A stretch of 8,285 bases of DNA from Anaerolineaceae bacterium (GTDB lineage: Bacteria; Planctomycetota; Phycisphaerae; FEN-1346; JAACEH01), in assembly GCA_011682595.1 (NCBI GenBank), contig JAACEH010000185.1, positions 1 to 8,285 on the forward strand, given 5' to 3'. The position numbers and the translations under genes were made by a program. Shown here piece after piece: positions 1-7,334 of the stretch (within the stretch, counting starts at the first letter, position 1; each line of letters begins with the position of its first letter). A model generated the notes under the pieces. It had not been told where the DNA came from and ran no database searches. It saw only the letters and a program-made list of their open reading frames with translations.

Positions 1-1106
<1,106 letters not shown>

Positions 1107-1196
1107 CGCGGGTGTCAACCTCCATATAGAAAAGGTTTCCTGAAATCGTTCACTCGACCCGCGAGACTCCCCGCAGGCGCTAAGCCGTTCGGCAAC

Positions 1197-1272
<76 letters not shown>

Positions 1273-1346
1273 AGAAGGCACATGCATACTCTCAGCGCGG
1301 GCTTTTCTCCGCTATAACAACCCCTCAGACTGGACCTAGACCTGCC

Positions 1347-1375
1347 ATTAAAGCCATAAACCATGCCAGCGTCAA
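1347..1375 (-). promoter_or_regulatory. Promoter of the tRNA-Thr-tuf unit
   Basis: On the minus strand, TTGACG (1370-1375) and TTTAAT (1347-1352) are separated by exactly 17 bp, a near-consensus sigma-70-type promoter. Transcription would start near 1340, about 70 nt before the 5' end of the tRNA. The A/T-rich sequence directly upstream (1378-1403) would fit an UP element, as expected for a stable-RNA and tuf promoter. Seen by eye only; no transcription data. Confidence 0.65.
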
Positions 1376-1377
1376 AG

Positions 1378-1403
1378 TTTTTTTGCCAAATAATGCAAAA
1401 AAA
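1378..1403. repeat. Perfect A/T inverted repeat upstream of the tRNA-Thr-tuf promoter
   Basis: Seven T followed by GC (1378-1386) and GC followed by seven A (1395-1403) form a perfect 9-bp inverted repeat around the 8-nt spacer CAAATAAT. It sits immediately upstream of the -35 box, where an UP element or a bound activator would lie. As an RNA hairpin it would be weak because only two of nine pairs are G-C, so a DNA-level role is more likely than termination. Confidence 0.5.
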
Positions 1404-1520
1404 GACCAGCTGAGGATACTGAAAATGCTGGTTGCCCGCCCGCCAACCACATTTTACGGCCATAAGCCCCTTCCTCCGCCGGAGAAAACAGCCTTCCTTA
1501 GAATTGCCCTGAACAGCTTC

Positions 1521-1652
1521 CTATAACCGTTTTCGCCACCTCTTGGGCACTCCGCTCGCCTCGACCACCGCCCGGTTCTGGGCGTCGTTGGCCTTCCACA
1601 CGTGGTCGCGCTCGTCATTGAGCATGACGATGCCGACAGGTGTGCTGCGCAT
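1521..1652 (-). CDS. Small 43-residue protein, not recognised
   Basis: An ATG-started reading frame of 43 codons ending in TAG. An AGGTG box lies 6-7 nt before the ATG. The peptide starts MRSTPVGIVMLNDERDHVW, continues through KANDAQNRAVVEASGVP, and ends KRWRKRL, so it is charged with a very basic tail and has no membrane segment or signal peptide. Third codon positions are strongly G/C, like the neighbouring genes, which argues for real coding. It lies between the transglutaminase gene and the tRNA-Thr promoter, on the same strand as both. I do not recognise the family; it could be a genuine small protein or the remnant of a longer gene. No clear promoter was found. Confidence 0.45.
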   Translation of the reverse strand: MRSTPVGIVMLNDERDHVWKANDAQNRAVVEASGVPKRWRKRL

Positions 1653-1712
1653 GGACAACACCTTTCACAAACTCCTGTCACTGTGCCTCAGGACACACGG
1701 TCAAGGTGTAGG

Positions 1713-1730
1713 GTGGCTGCTCGCAGCCAC
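1713..1730. repeat. Short perfect hairpin after the transglutaminase gene
   Basis: GTGGCTGC and GCAGCCAC face each other around TC, in practice a 7-bp stem with the loop CTCG. It is 22 bp beyond the stop codon of the transglutaminase gene. No T run follows on either strand, so it is not a standard intrinsic terminator. The preceding GTAGGGTGG resembles the ends of the larger repeat at 4228-4417, so it may be a short relative of that family. Confidence 0.4.
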
Positions 1731-1751
1731 GCGGAAAACTGAGTCGCCGCC

Positions 1752-3812
1752 TTACACTTCCGACGGCGCGCAATCAAGTTCGAGCCAACTCGTATTGCCC
1801 AGCACCCCGGCCCGGGTGCGGACGCGCATCTCAATGCGGTTGCTGTCCGGTCCGAGTTGCCATTGCATCCTATCGTCGCTCTCGGTCCATGGGCCGCCGT
1901 CGATGCTCACCAGGAAGGTCTCGAAGTCCGGCGTCACCGTGGCCAGGCGGAGGTTGACCAGGCCGGGCTTACTGCCGTACTCGGCGGCGAAGCGAACCTG
2001 GTTGATCGTCCACTCGATGTCGCTGCGGCGGCAGGTGTAGTTGCCGAACCACGGTTGCCGCGGCGTCAGGGCGTCCCACCACAGCCAGTAGCCGGGCCAG
2101 GACCACCCGATCCGCCCCTGGGCGATCGGCACCGGGCGGCGACGGGCATAGAAATTGTTCCTCGGCATCCAGTGGACCAGCCCCCACATCAGCGGCACCG
2201 TCGCGCGGGCGGGCGACGGCTTGGCAGACAACTTCTTCCAGACCTTCAGCCGCGGCGACTTCTTCTCTGCCCTGACCTGTATCCCATCGAGACTGACCGG
2301 CCTCCGGCCCGCGTACAGGCGCATGGTTTCATCGTGCATTTCGAGCATGCTCAAGGGAAGGCCCGTCTTGCGGTCGACGTAGCACTGGTTCTGCGTGCTC
2401 GTCGGATCCATGAAGACCCACTTGCCGAACTCGTTCGACCAGACCTCGGCCACCTCGTGGCCGCCGGCGGTCTTGCCGCCCACCGTCGCGTTAAGAAACC
2501 AGCCGAAGGTGAATCGCGCCTGCAGCCCCACGGCCAGACAACATTGCGTCAGGGCGATGGCGAATTGCACGCACATGCCGTCCTTGCGGCCCAGGATGTC
2601 GTGGGCGTCCCAGGTCGGATACGGCTGCCCGGGCGGCGCCCAGTCCCATTGCCGCGAAACCCAGTCCCGCAGCCGGCGAATGGCTTCCAGCTCGTCGGCG
2701 GCCCCGGCCACCACGCGGTCCAGCTTGTACTTCTTGCGCAGCGACTTCAGGCCGGCCACGTCGAACTTCTCGTACTCGAAAGGAATGCTCGTGAAACGGA
2801 CCTCGCCGTTGTGGCTGTCGGTCACCCGGGTCTGTCGCCACCAGCCGGGCCGGGCCGCCTCGGCCTTCGCCTCCAGAGCCACGGCCGTCACCTGCGGCGT
2901 GACCGATGCCTTGGCCGTCTTCAAGGTCACCCGCCACTGGGCGAAACGGTGCCCGCTGCGCGACGGCCGCACCGCCCTGCCCTGGCAGGTCCGCCAAGGT
3001 CCCCAGTGCCGGGGATCATAAAGCGGGCTCGATCCCGTGCGCACGTGCAGTTGGACAGCCGTGCCGGGTGGCGTCTTCGTCCTGGCGACAACCGATAATG
3101 TCTGCACCCTGACCGGCCCGGCAACGGCTGCACCGCCGGCGGCAAGGGAACCCAGATCGATCACCGGGCCAACCAGCTGGCCCAGCTTGCGGTACTGCTG
3201 AATGCTCAGCCGCACCATGTATTCGCTCTCCAGGACCCCGTCGGGCCCCAGGCCGCGCTGCCACGAGTGGCCGCGGTCGACCGAGCGCCGGCTTCGCGTG
3301 TTCGCGGTCGACTTGCGCTCGGGTCCATTGAGGAGAAGATCGCCGGGGGAGGCGATGCTCAAACCCCAGCCTTCCGGACTGTCACAGGAAAAGTCTATCT
3401 CGTTGCGACCCCGGCGGAGCCAGCGGGCGGGAAAGTCGAGCCGGTGCCACTTGCCCGTATGCGATCCCGGCAGCATCGACCGGTACTCAATGGCCTGGCC
3501 GTTGACGCGGATCACCAGCGGCTTTGTCTCGCCCGGGAAGGGATCGCCGTTAAAGACCAGCGTCGCCTGGAGAGCCTGCGGACGGTCGATCCACAAAACC
3601 TTACGGGCCTGCGTCCCGCCGCCGACGGTTTCCCAACTCGTGGGCCAGCGGATGCTCAGGGCCCGGGCCCCCGGACCGTCGTCCTCGACCAGCGTCCGGT
3701 CGTAGAGCGTCAGGGCCCGCGCCCCGGGCAGCATGTGCACGTCGCGGGCCAGCAGTCCCATTTCGTAAGCGTCACCGAGCGGCGTGCGATCTCTGACAAG
3801 TTTGATAGCCAT
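1752..3812 (-). CDS. Transglutaminase-like (papain-fold) domain protein
   Basis: A 686-residue protein. I choose the ATG at 3812 because GGAGAAAGGG lies just upstream; a start six codons earlier (3830) has no such box. The core at about residues 375-475 has the transglutaminase/protease triad: Cys414 in GMCVQFA, His452 in GGHEVAEVW and Asp469 in VFMDPT. Before it, residues about 65-160 look like a beta-sandwich (VNGQAIEY, WHRLDFPARWLRRGRNEIDFS), and residues about 195-315 resemble a sugar-binding-type beta domain (WGPWRTC, FAQWRVTL). The C-terminal 90 residues are again beta-rich (SIDGGPW, NRIEMRVR). No signal peptide or membrane segment is visible, so it is either cytoplasmic or exported by an unseen route. 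Substrate is unknown; members of this fold act as proteases, peptidases or crosslinking enzymes. It stands alone between tRNA-Arg and the small gene at 1521-1652. Confidence 0.88.
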   Translation of the reverse strand: MAIKLVRDRTPLGDAYEMGLLARDVHMLPGARALTLYDRTLVEDDGPGARALSIRWPTSWETVGGGTQARKVLWIDRPQALQATLVFNGDPFPGETKPLVIRVNGQAIEYRSMLPGSHTGKWHRLDFPARWLRRGRNEIDFSCDSPEGWGLSIASPGDLLLNGPERKSTANTRSRRSVDRGHSWQRGLGPDGVLESEYMVRLSIQQYRKLGQLVGPVIDLGSLAAGGAAVAGPVRVQTLSVVARTKTPPGTAVQLHVRTGSSPLYDPRHWGPWRTCQGRAVRPSRSGHRFAQWRVTLKTAKASVTPQVTAVALEAKAEAARPGWWRQTRVTDSHNGEVRFTSIPFEYEKFDVAGLKSLRKKYKLDRVVAGAADELEAIRRLRDWVSRQWDWAPPGQPYPTWDAHDILGRKDGMCVQFAIALTQCCLAVGLQARFTFGWFLNATVGGKTAGGHEVAEVWSNEFGKWVFMDPTSTQNQCYVDRKTGLPLSMLEMHDETMRLYAGRRPVSLDGIQVRAEKKSPRLKVWKKLSAKPSPARATVPLMWGLVHWMPRNNFYARRRPVPIAQGRIGWSWPGYWLWWDALTPRQPWFGNYTCRRSDIEWTINQVRFAAEYGSKPGLVNLRLATVTPDFETFLVSIDGGPWTESDDRMQWQLGPDSNRIEMRVRTRAGVLGNTSWLELDCAPSEV

Positions 3813-3840
3813 TTCATGCCCTTTCTCCATTGCCGGTCAC

Positions 3841-3869
3841 AGTATCCCGCTACCCCTTGTCCAAGTCAT
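3841..3869 (-). promoter_or_regulatory. Possible promoter of the transglutaminase gene
   Basis: ATGACT (3864-3869) and GATACT (3841-3846) on the minus strand are 17 bp apart, each matching the sigma-70 consensus at four of six bases. Transcription would start about 20 nt before the chosen ATG at 3812. The match is moderate and chance is possible. The rest of 3870-4043 holds no gene that I can support. Confidence 0.3.
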
Positions 3870-4043
3870 TCAAGAAGTGAGGGGGACTATCTTCTCGCGC
3901 AGGCCCACGAAGTCAAGGGACAAAAGAGGCCCCGCCGAGCAGAAATGCCGCGCCGGGGCAAGCGCCTGCCCTGCCCGCTGCCTTCTCGTACACTCCGGCA
4001 GAGTCAAGAAGCAAGAACTGGTTTGTCGTTGAGAAATGATCGG

Positions 4044-4081
4044 CCAAAACAAGAGAGGTCGCCGATATATCCGGCGACCTC
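4044..4081 (-). terminator. Intrinsic terminator after tRNA-Arg
   Basis: A perfect 10-bp G/C-rich stem (4055-4064 with 4072-4081) around a 7-nt A/T loop starts 11 nt past the tRNA 3' end. On the minus strand it is followed by TCTTGTTTTGG, a broken T run. This is the usual form of a Rho-independent terminator for a lone tRNA gene. Confidence 0.75.
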
Positions 4082-4091
4082 GTTGGCCCTC

Positions 4092-4168
4092 TGGCGTCCC
4101 CAGCAGGACTCGAACCTGCAATCTACGGCTCCGGAGGCCGTCGCTCTATCCAATTGAGCCATAGGGAC
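4092..4168 (-). tRNA. tRNA-Arg (anticodon CCG)
   Basis: A complete 77-nt cloverleaf. The acceptor stem GTCCCTA pairs with TGGGGAC with one T-G wobble. The D arm reads GGCTCAATTGGATAGAGC, the anticodon stem ACGGC/GCCGT surrounds CTCCGGA with anticodon CCG, and the T arm is GCAGG-TTCGAGT-CCTGC. The discriminator is G and CCA is encoded (4092-4094). It reads CGG arginine codons, which are used in this GC-rich sequence. It has its own terminator downstream and a likely promoter upstream, so it is a single-gene unit. Confidence 0.97.
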
Positions 4169-4182
4169 CTTCGCTCGCACCT

Positions 4183-4210
4183 ATGGTAACCAATGGCGGC
4201 CAAAAATCAA
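4183..4210 (-). promoter_or_regulatory. Probable promoter of tRNA-Arg
   Basis: TTGATT (4205-4210) and TACCAT (4183-4188) on the minus strand are 16 bp apart. Transcription would begin near 4176, some 8 nt before the mature tRNA. The -35 is good (four of six, with TTGA intact) and the -10 is fair. The repeat element begins only 17 bp upstream of the -35 box. Confidence 0.4.
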
Positions 4211-4227
4211 GCGCCGAAACGCTCTCG

Positions 4228-4417
4228 CTACCCGTAGGGTGTACGTCAAGTTTGTAGGTAAAGTCGAGTAGATCTGGTCAACAGACCCGACGGGGGTGGC
4301 ATGCGTCGCTGGCGACGCATGTTCCGTGATTCCACGATATGGGCTGGCAAGCAGCCCAAGCCACCCCGTCGCATGAAAAATCCACCTACAAACGCGACAT
4401 GCACCCTACCCGTAGGG
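4228..4417 (+). mobile_element. MITE-like repeat, copy A, with terminal inverted repeats and cloverleaf core
   Basis: About 190 bp without a real gene. Two 25-nt ends (4235-4259 and 4384-4408) are inverted repeats matching at 21 of 25 positions; both carry GTTTGTAGGT inward and TAGGGTG outward. The 12-mer CTACCCGTAGGG occurs as a direct repeat at both edges (4228-4239 and 4406-4417). The centre folds on paper into a cloverleaf: an outer stem (4289-4300 with 4360-4370, one bulged G) encloses three hairpins at 4301-4320, 4325-4336 and 4340-4358. A second copy lies inverted at 8149-8285, with only five mismatches over 137 bp. Small size, inverted ends and no coding capacity fit a non-autonomous mobile element or REP/BIME-like repeat. 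It lies downstream of bioF and just upstream of the tRNA-Arg promoter. Confidence 0.75.
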
Positions 4418-4445
4418 CCACGGCCCGCCGTGCCCACACGTCTAT

Positions 4446-5598
4446 TCACCCAATGCCTTCCGCCAGGGACGCCACCAGGCGGTCGATCTGCCGGCCGGTG
4501 TGCCCGCAGGTCAGGCTGATTCGCAAACGACTCGTGCCGCGAGGGACGGTCGGCGGACGAATGGCCGACGAGCAATCCCTGCCGCCACAATTTCTCACTG
4601 ACCGCGACCGCCCTGTCGGCTTCGCCCAGGACCACCGGAATGATCGGCGAGCGGCTCCGCCCGACGTCCAAGCCGAGTTCGGCCAGACGATCCCGCAGCG
4701 ACGCGGCACTGGCCAGCAGACGCTCGCGCCGCTCGGGCTCGTCGCGAACCACCTCCAGGGCCGCCATGGCCACGGCGGCCTGCGACGGCGGAATGCCGGT
4801 CGTGAAAATGAACGCCCGGCCGCGATTGATGACCAGGTCGATCACCTCGCCCGAGGCGGCGATGAAACCGCCCAGACCGCCCAGGGCTTTCGACAGCGTG
4901 CCGACCGTGGCCGTCAGGTCCTCGGCCGCCAGGCCCCGCTCTTCGGCCAGCCCCGCGCCGGTCGGGCCGAAGACGCCCGTCGCGTGAGCCTCGTCCACCA
5001 CGAACATCGCCCCCCGGCCTCGGGCCAGCTCGGCCAGCTCGGCCAGCGGCGCGATGTCGCCGTCCATTGAGAATACCGATTCGGTAACCACCAGGCGGCG
5101 GCGATAGTCGGTCTTCTTGCGGAGCCTCGCTTCCAGCGACGCAACGTCGTTGTGACGGTAGGTCACCAGCCGCGCACCAGACAAGGCCACGGCGTCGAGG
5201 ATCGAAGCGTGACACAGCCGGTCGGCGAAGACCGCGTCACCCCGGCCGACCAACACCGTCAGTAAGGCCAGGTTGGCCATGTAGCCCGCGGGCAGGACCA
5301 GTGCCGTCTCGGTGTGCTTGAACTCGGCCAGGTGCTCTTCGAGCCGCCCGACGTAGCTGTGCGAACCCACCAGCAGGCGACCGGCCGAACTGCCGGTGCC
5401 CCCGGCCCGCGCCGCCTCGTCCGAGGCGGCGGCCAACCGCGGATCCCCGGCCAGCGACAGGTAATCGTTCGAGGCGAACTGCAGCACCCGGCGACCATCC
5501 ACCTCGATCTCGGGTCCCGGCGGCGAAGCGACCTCTCGCAACTGCCGCCACAGCCCCTGCTCCCGCAACTCCCTGAGGCTCTCTCGAATCCAGTTCAC
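4446..5598 (-). CDS. bioF: 8-amino-7-oxononanoate synthase (BioF), frame broken near the C-terminus
   Basis: BioF joins pimeloyl-ACP (or -CoA) with alanine, using PLP, in the first committed ring-forming branch of biotin synthesis in the cytoplasm. I choose the GTG at 5598 because GAGG lies 6 nt upstream and the N-terminus then matches the family; an ATG at 5694 would add 32 atypical residues. Landmarks: FASNDYLSL near residue 41, H130 in CHASILD, D202 and H205 in VVDEAHATG, and PLP lysine K237 in GTLSKALGG. After Val344 the frame is lost at about 4561-4569, where two bases appear to be missing. The true C-terminus ([19 protein letters not shown], ending AEGIG) continues in another frame to a TGA at 4446. 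Restored length is 384 residues, the family norm. Unrestored, the frame runs to 4246 through the repeat element. AIRPPTVP argues for BioF rather than Kbl. Either a recent mutation or a sequence error; no other bio genes are in view. Confidence 0.88.
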
Positions 5599-5788
5599 AC
5601 CCGACCTCGCAACTCCGGCGACCAGCTCGCGTCGGCCGAAAGCAGGCCGACATTTGCGGTCTGGGCAAGATAGGCAACCACTCAACGTTTCCAAAAAACA
5701 TCAACGACGCACAAATCTGTCAAGCCGCTGAAAGGTATGTCAAATCACGGGTTCCAAGCCGCTTGTGGACAAGGGGTTAGAATGGGTG

Positions 5789-5816
5789 TTTACTTTTTGC
5801 AACGCGCCCGCATAAT
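5789..5816 (+). promoter_or_regulatory. Candidate plus-strand promoter
   Basis: TTTACT (5789-5794) and CATAAT (5811-5816) are 16 bp apart; the -10 matches five of six consensus bases. It would drive transcription toward the short peptide gene at 5971 with a leader of about 150 nt. Unsupported by anything else. Confidence 0.28.
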
Positions 5817-5970
5817 CCGAACCCCTCTGGCGCCCCCTTGCCGGCAACCCTTGTGCCACGTAACAGCTTTAACGCCAGTGCCTTACGTTGCCTGCAGCTT
5901 CCAGCCGGGTCACCACATTGAGCCTGCGGCACGCCGTTTGCACTGTTATCCCGATGGAGAGGGTATAGTC

Positions 5971-6054
5971 ATGTTGCAGTTGCTGACAAGATTTGACAGC
6001 CGCAGAGTGAAGATCCTTCTGCTCACGCTGGCATCCTTCATTGCTCTGTGCTGA
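5971..6054 (+). CDS. Possible 27-residue hydrophobic peptide or decayed leader
   Basis: ATG preceded by GGAGAGGG, with 7 nt between this strong ribosome-binding box and the start. The peptide is basic at first (MLQLLTRFDSRRVK) and then hydrophobic (ILLLTLASFIALC) up to a TGA. That layout is a signal peptide or membrane anchor cut short, ending at a Cys as at a lipoprotein cleavage site. The frame that overlaps the stop stays open to 6473, so a frameshifted exported protein is possible, but the continuation is not recognisable. It is the only plus-strand gene candidate in the window. Confidence 0.3.
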   Translation: MLQLLTRFDSRRVKILLLTLASFIALC

Positions 6055-6275
6055 GAGCGTCACATTACACCCCGCATGTGGGGATCGGCGACCAACTCGC
6101 CGGTCCTCTTTTCGTGCCCCTGCCCATACCCGGACGCCCGGGCGGTTGGCTTATCATACCAGACGGCTCCTCGGGTGACACCATTTTCGTACGGTTGGCC
6201 CACCAGCGGGCCACCCGGCATTCACCTGTCCACTGGGTTCAGCCACCCGGCCACCCGCCGGATGAGCACCACTTA

Positions 6276-6299
6276 CATGGCCACGCAAGCGTGGCCATG
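6276..6299. repeat. Perfect 10-bp hairpin downstream of the DUF72 gene
   Basis: CATGGCCACG (6276-6285) and CGTGGCCATG (6290-6299) pair perfectly around CAAG. It begins 15 bp after the DUF72 stop codon. No T run follows on the minus strand, so it is not a canonical terminator, though it could protect the 3' end of the mRNA. The form (perfect stem, CAAG loop) is similar to the small hairpins in the repeat at 4228-4417. Confidence 0.5.
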
Positions 6300-6313
6300 G
6301 CGCCCTCAATCTC

Positions 6314-7219
6314 TCAAAACAGGCGGCCCTGGGCGCCGGGCATGTCCTGGGGGCGTTTGGCGATGTCGGCCAGGAAGGGAAATTCCCGGAGCATCGGTTC
6401 GGGGACGAAGACGCGGTCGCGTTTGAGTTTGGCCAGCAGTTGCAGGGCGTTGGCCGGAGCTTGCCCGCGATAGTGGTTGTTCGTGAAGACGTACAGCTCG
6501 CGGGATTCGCGGCTGATCCGGTTGATCCGCTCGATCCACTCGTCCAGTTCGTTCTCGCGGTACAGGTAGTTATATCGCTCCCACGGTTCGGACTTGTTGT
6601 TGAACCACTTCGCGTCGTTGCGGCCGTGCAGCCGCACGTAGCCGACCGGGCCGATGGCGATGGCGGTCGGGCCGATACAGTGGCGAAGCAGCGGCTGGTC
6701 GATGTTGGCGTAGGAAAGCTTGAGAATCTCCAGGCAGTTGATGGCCTCGTCCCGTGCCCAGGAGTCGTGGCGGACCTCGACCACCAGCGGCCAGCGGCCG
6801 AACTCGGCCGCCAGGCGGTGCAGCCAATCGTAAGCAACGGGCTCAGCCCGGAACGACCAGGGGAACTGCAGCAGGATGGCCGCCAGGCGTCCGGCCTCGG
6901 CGACCGGGGCGACGGCGTCGCGGTAGGCCTGGGCCTCGCCCTTTTGCCACGGCGCGGACCGCTGGTGGGTGAACCGCTGATTCATCTTGAAGGCGAATCG
7001 GAAGTCGGGTCGCTCGGCGGTGCGGCGAACCCAGGACTCGGTCACGCCGGGCCTGGGCGTGCGGTAGAACGACGAGTTGACCTCCAGGGCCTCGAAGTAG
7101 CCGGCCATGAAACGCAGTTCATCCCTGGGCCGCGGATGCTCGGGGTAGACGATGCCGCGCCAATCGTCGTAGGACCATCCTGAAGTGCCGACCCGGATGC
7201 GACAGGCCTGCTTGCCCAT
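6314..7219 (-). CDS. DUF72 (YecE-family) TIM-barrel protein
   Basis: A 301-residue protein of the DUF72 family, soluble and of unknown biochemical role. The ATG at 7219 is chosen because GGGAGG (7225-7230) lies 5 nt upstream; the frame is open further upstream to 7321 but without family similarity. Family motifs appear in order: GTSGWSYDDW at 11-20, EVNSSFYR at 46-53, FRFAFKMNQRFTH at 73-85, LLQFP at 116-120, VEVRHDSW at 147-154, YVRLHGRN at 194-201 and FTNNHYRGQAPANALQL at 245-261. Length is normal and no motif is broken. The LysM gene ends 115 bp upstream on the same strand, so the two could share a transcript, though nothing links their functions. A set of competing hairpins (7254-7281) lies in its upstream region. 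Confidence 0.93.
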   Translation of the reverse strand: MGKQACRIRVGTSGWSYDDWRGIVYPEHPRPRDELRFMAGYFEALEVNSSFYRTPRPGVTESWVRRTAERPDFRFAFKMNQRFTHQRSAPWQKGEAQAYRDAVAPVAEAGRLAAILLQFPWSFRAEPVAYDWLHRLAAEFGRWPLVVEVRHDSWARDEAINCLEILKLSYANIDQPLLRHCIGPTAIAIGPVGYVRLHGRNDAKWFNNKSEPWERYNYLYRENELDEWIERINRISRESRELYVFTNNHYRGQAPANALQLLAKLKRDRVFVPEPMLREFPFLADIAKRPQDMPGAQGRLF

Positions 7220-7253
7220 GGCGACCTCCCGCCGGGGAAAACAGTGTCCATTT

Positions 7254-7281
7254 GCTACTCTGCGAAGTAGCACTTCGCTAC
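7254..7281. promoter_or_regulatory. Mutually exclusive hairpins upstream of the DUF72 gene
   Basis: Within 28 bp, GCTAC (7254-7258), GTAGC (7267-7271) and GCTAC (7277-7281) allow the middle block to pair with either flank. A third option pairs GCGAAGT (7262-7268) with ACTTCGC (7272-7278). Only one can form at a time, as in attenuators, but no T run, peptide or known riboswitch accompanies them. Position is 35-62 nt before the DUF72 ATG. Confidence 0.3.
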
Positions 7282-7334
7282 GAAGCACGAGATACCCACC
7301 TGCGGCCGGGAGTGCGACCATGCCGCGGAGGGAT

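Larger units (their letters stand above)
5599..6313. other. 715-bp region with no confident gene
   Basis: Between the bioF start and the DUF72 stop I can support only a possible short peptide gene (5971-6054) with a candidate promoter, and a perfect hairpin at 6276-6299. The last 150 bp are rich in CCACCC and GGCC runs, which give open frames on both strands but no recognisable protein. The low coding signal and the hydrophobic leader-like peptide suggest a decayed gene. Confidence 0.5.

Noticed and set aside
1857..3098. Long plus-strand open frame opposite the transglutaminase gene
   Set aside because: Composition (Pro, Arg, Gly, His-rich) is that of an antisense shadow, and the minus-strand frame has a full catalytic triad.
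3930..3980. GCCCCG/CGGGGC pairing upstream of the transglutaminase gene
   Set aside because: Only six pairs with a loop of about 20 nt in GC-rich DNA; expected by chance.
3267..4157. Plus-strand open frame running through the transglutaminase start and into tRNA-Arg
   Set aside because: It overlaps a terminator and a tRNA and has no recognisable motif.
4446..5598. Alternative identity as 2-amino-3-ketobutyrate CoA ligase (Kbl)
   Set aside because: The C-terminal AIRPPTVP motif is the BioF form, and no threonine dehydrogenase gene is next to it.
5718..5743. Two TTGACA boxes on the minus strand upstream of bioF
   Set aside because: Each is a perfect -35, but neither has an acceptable -10 at 16-18 bp, so I do not call a bioF promoter.
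6440..7183. Plus-strand open frame opposite the DUF72 gene
   Set aside because: The minus strand holds every DUF72 motif in order; this is its complement.
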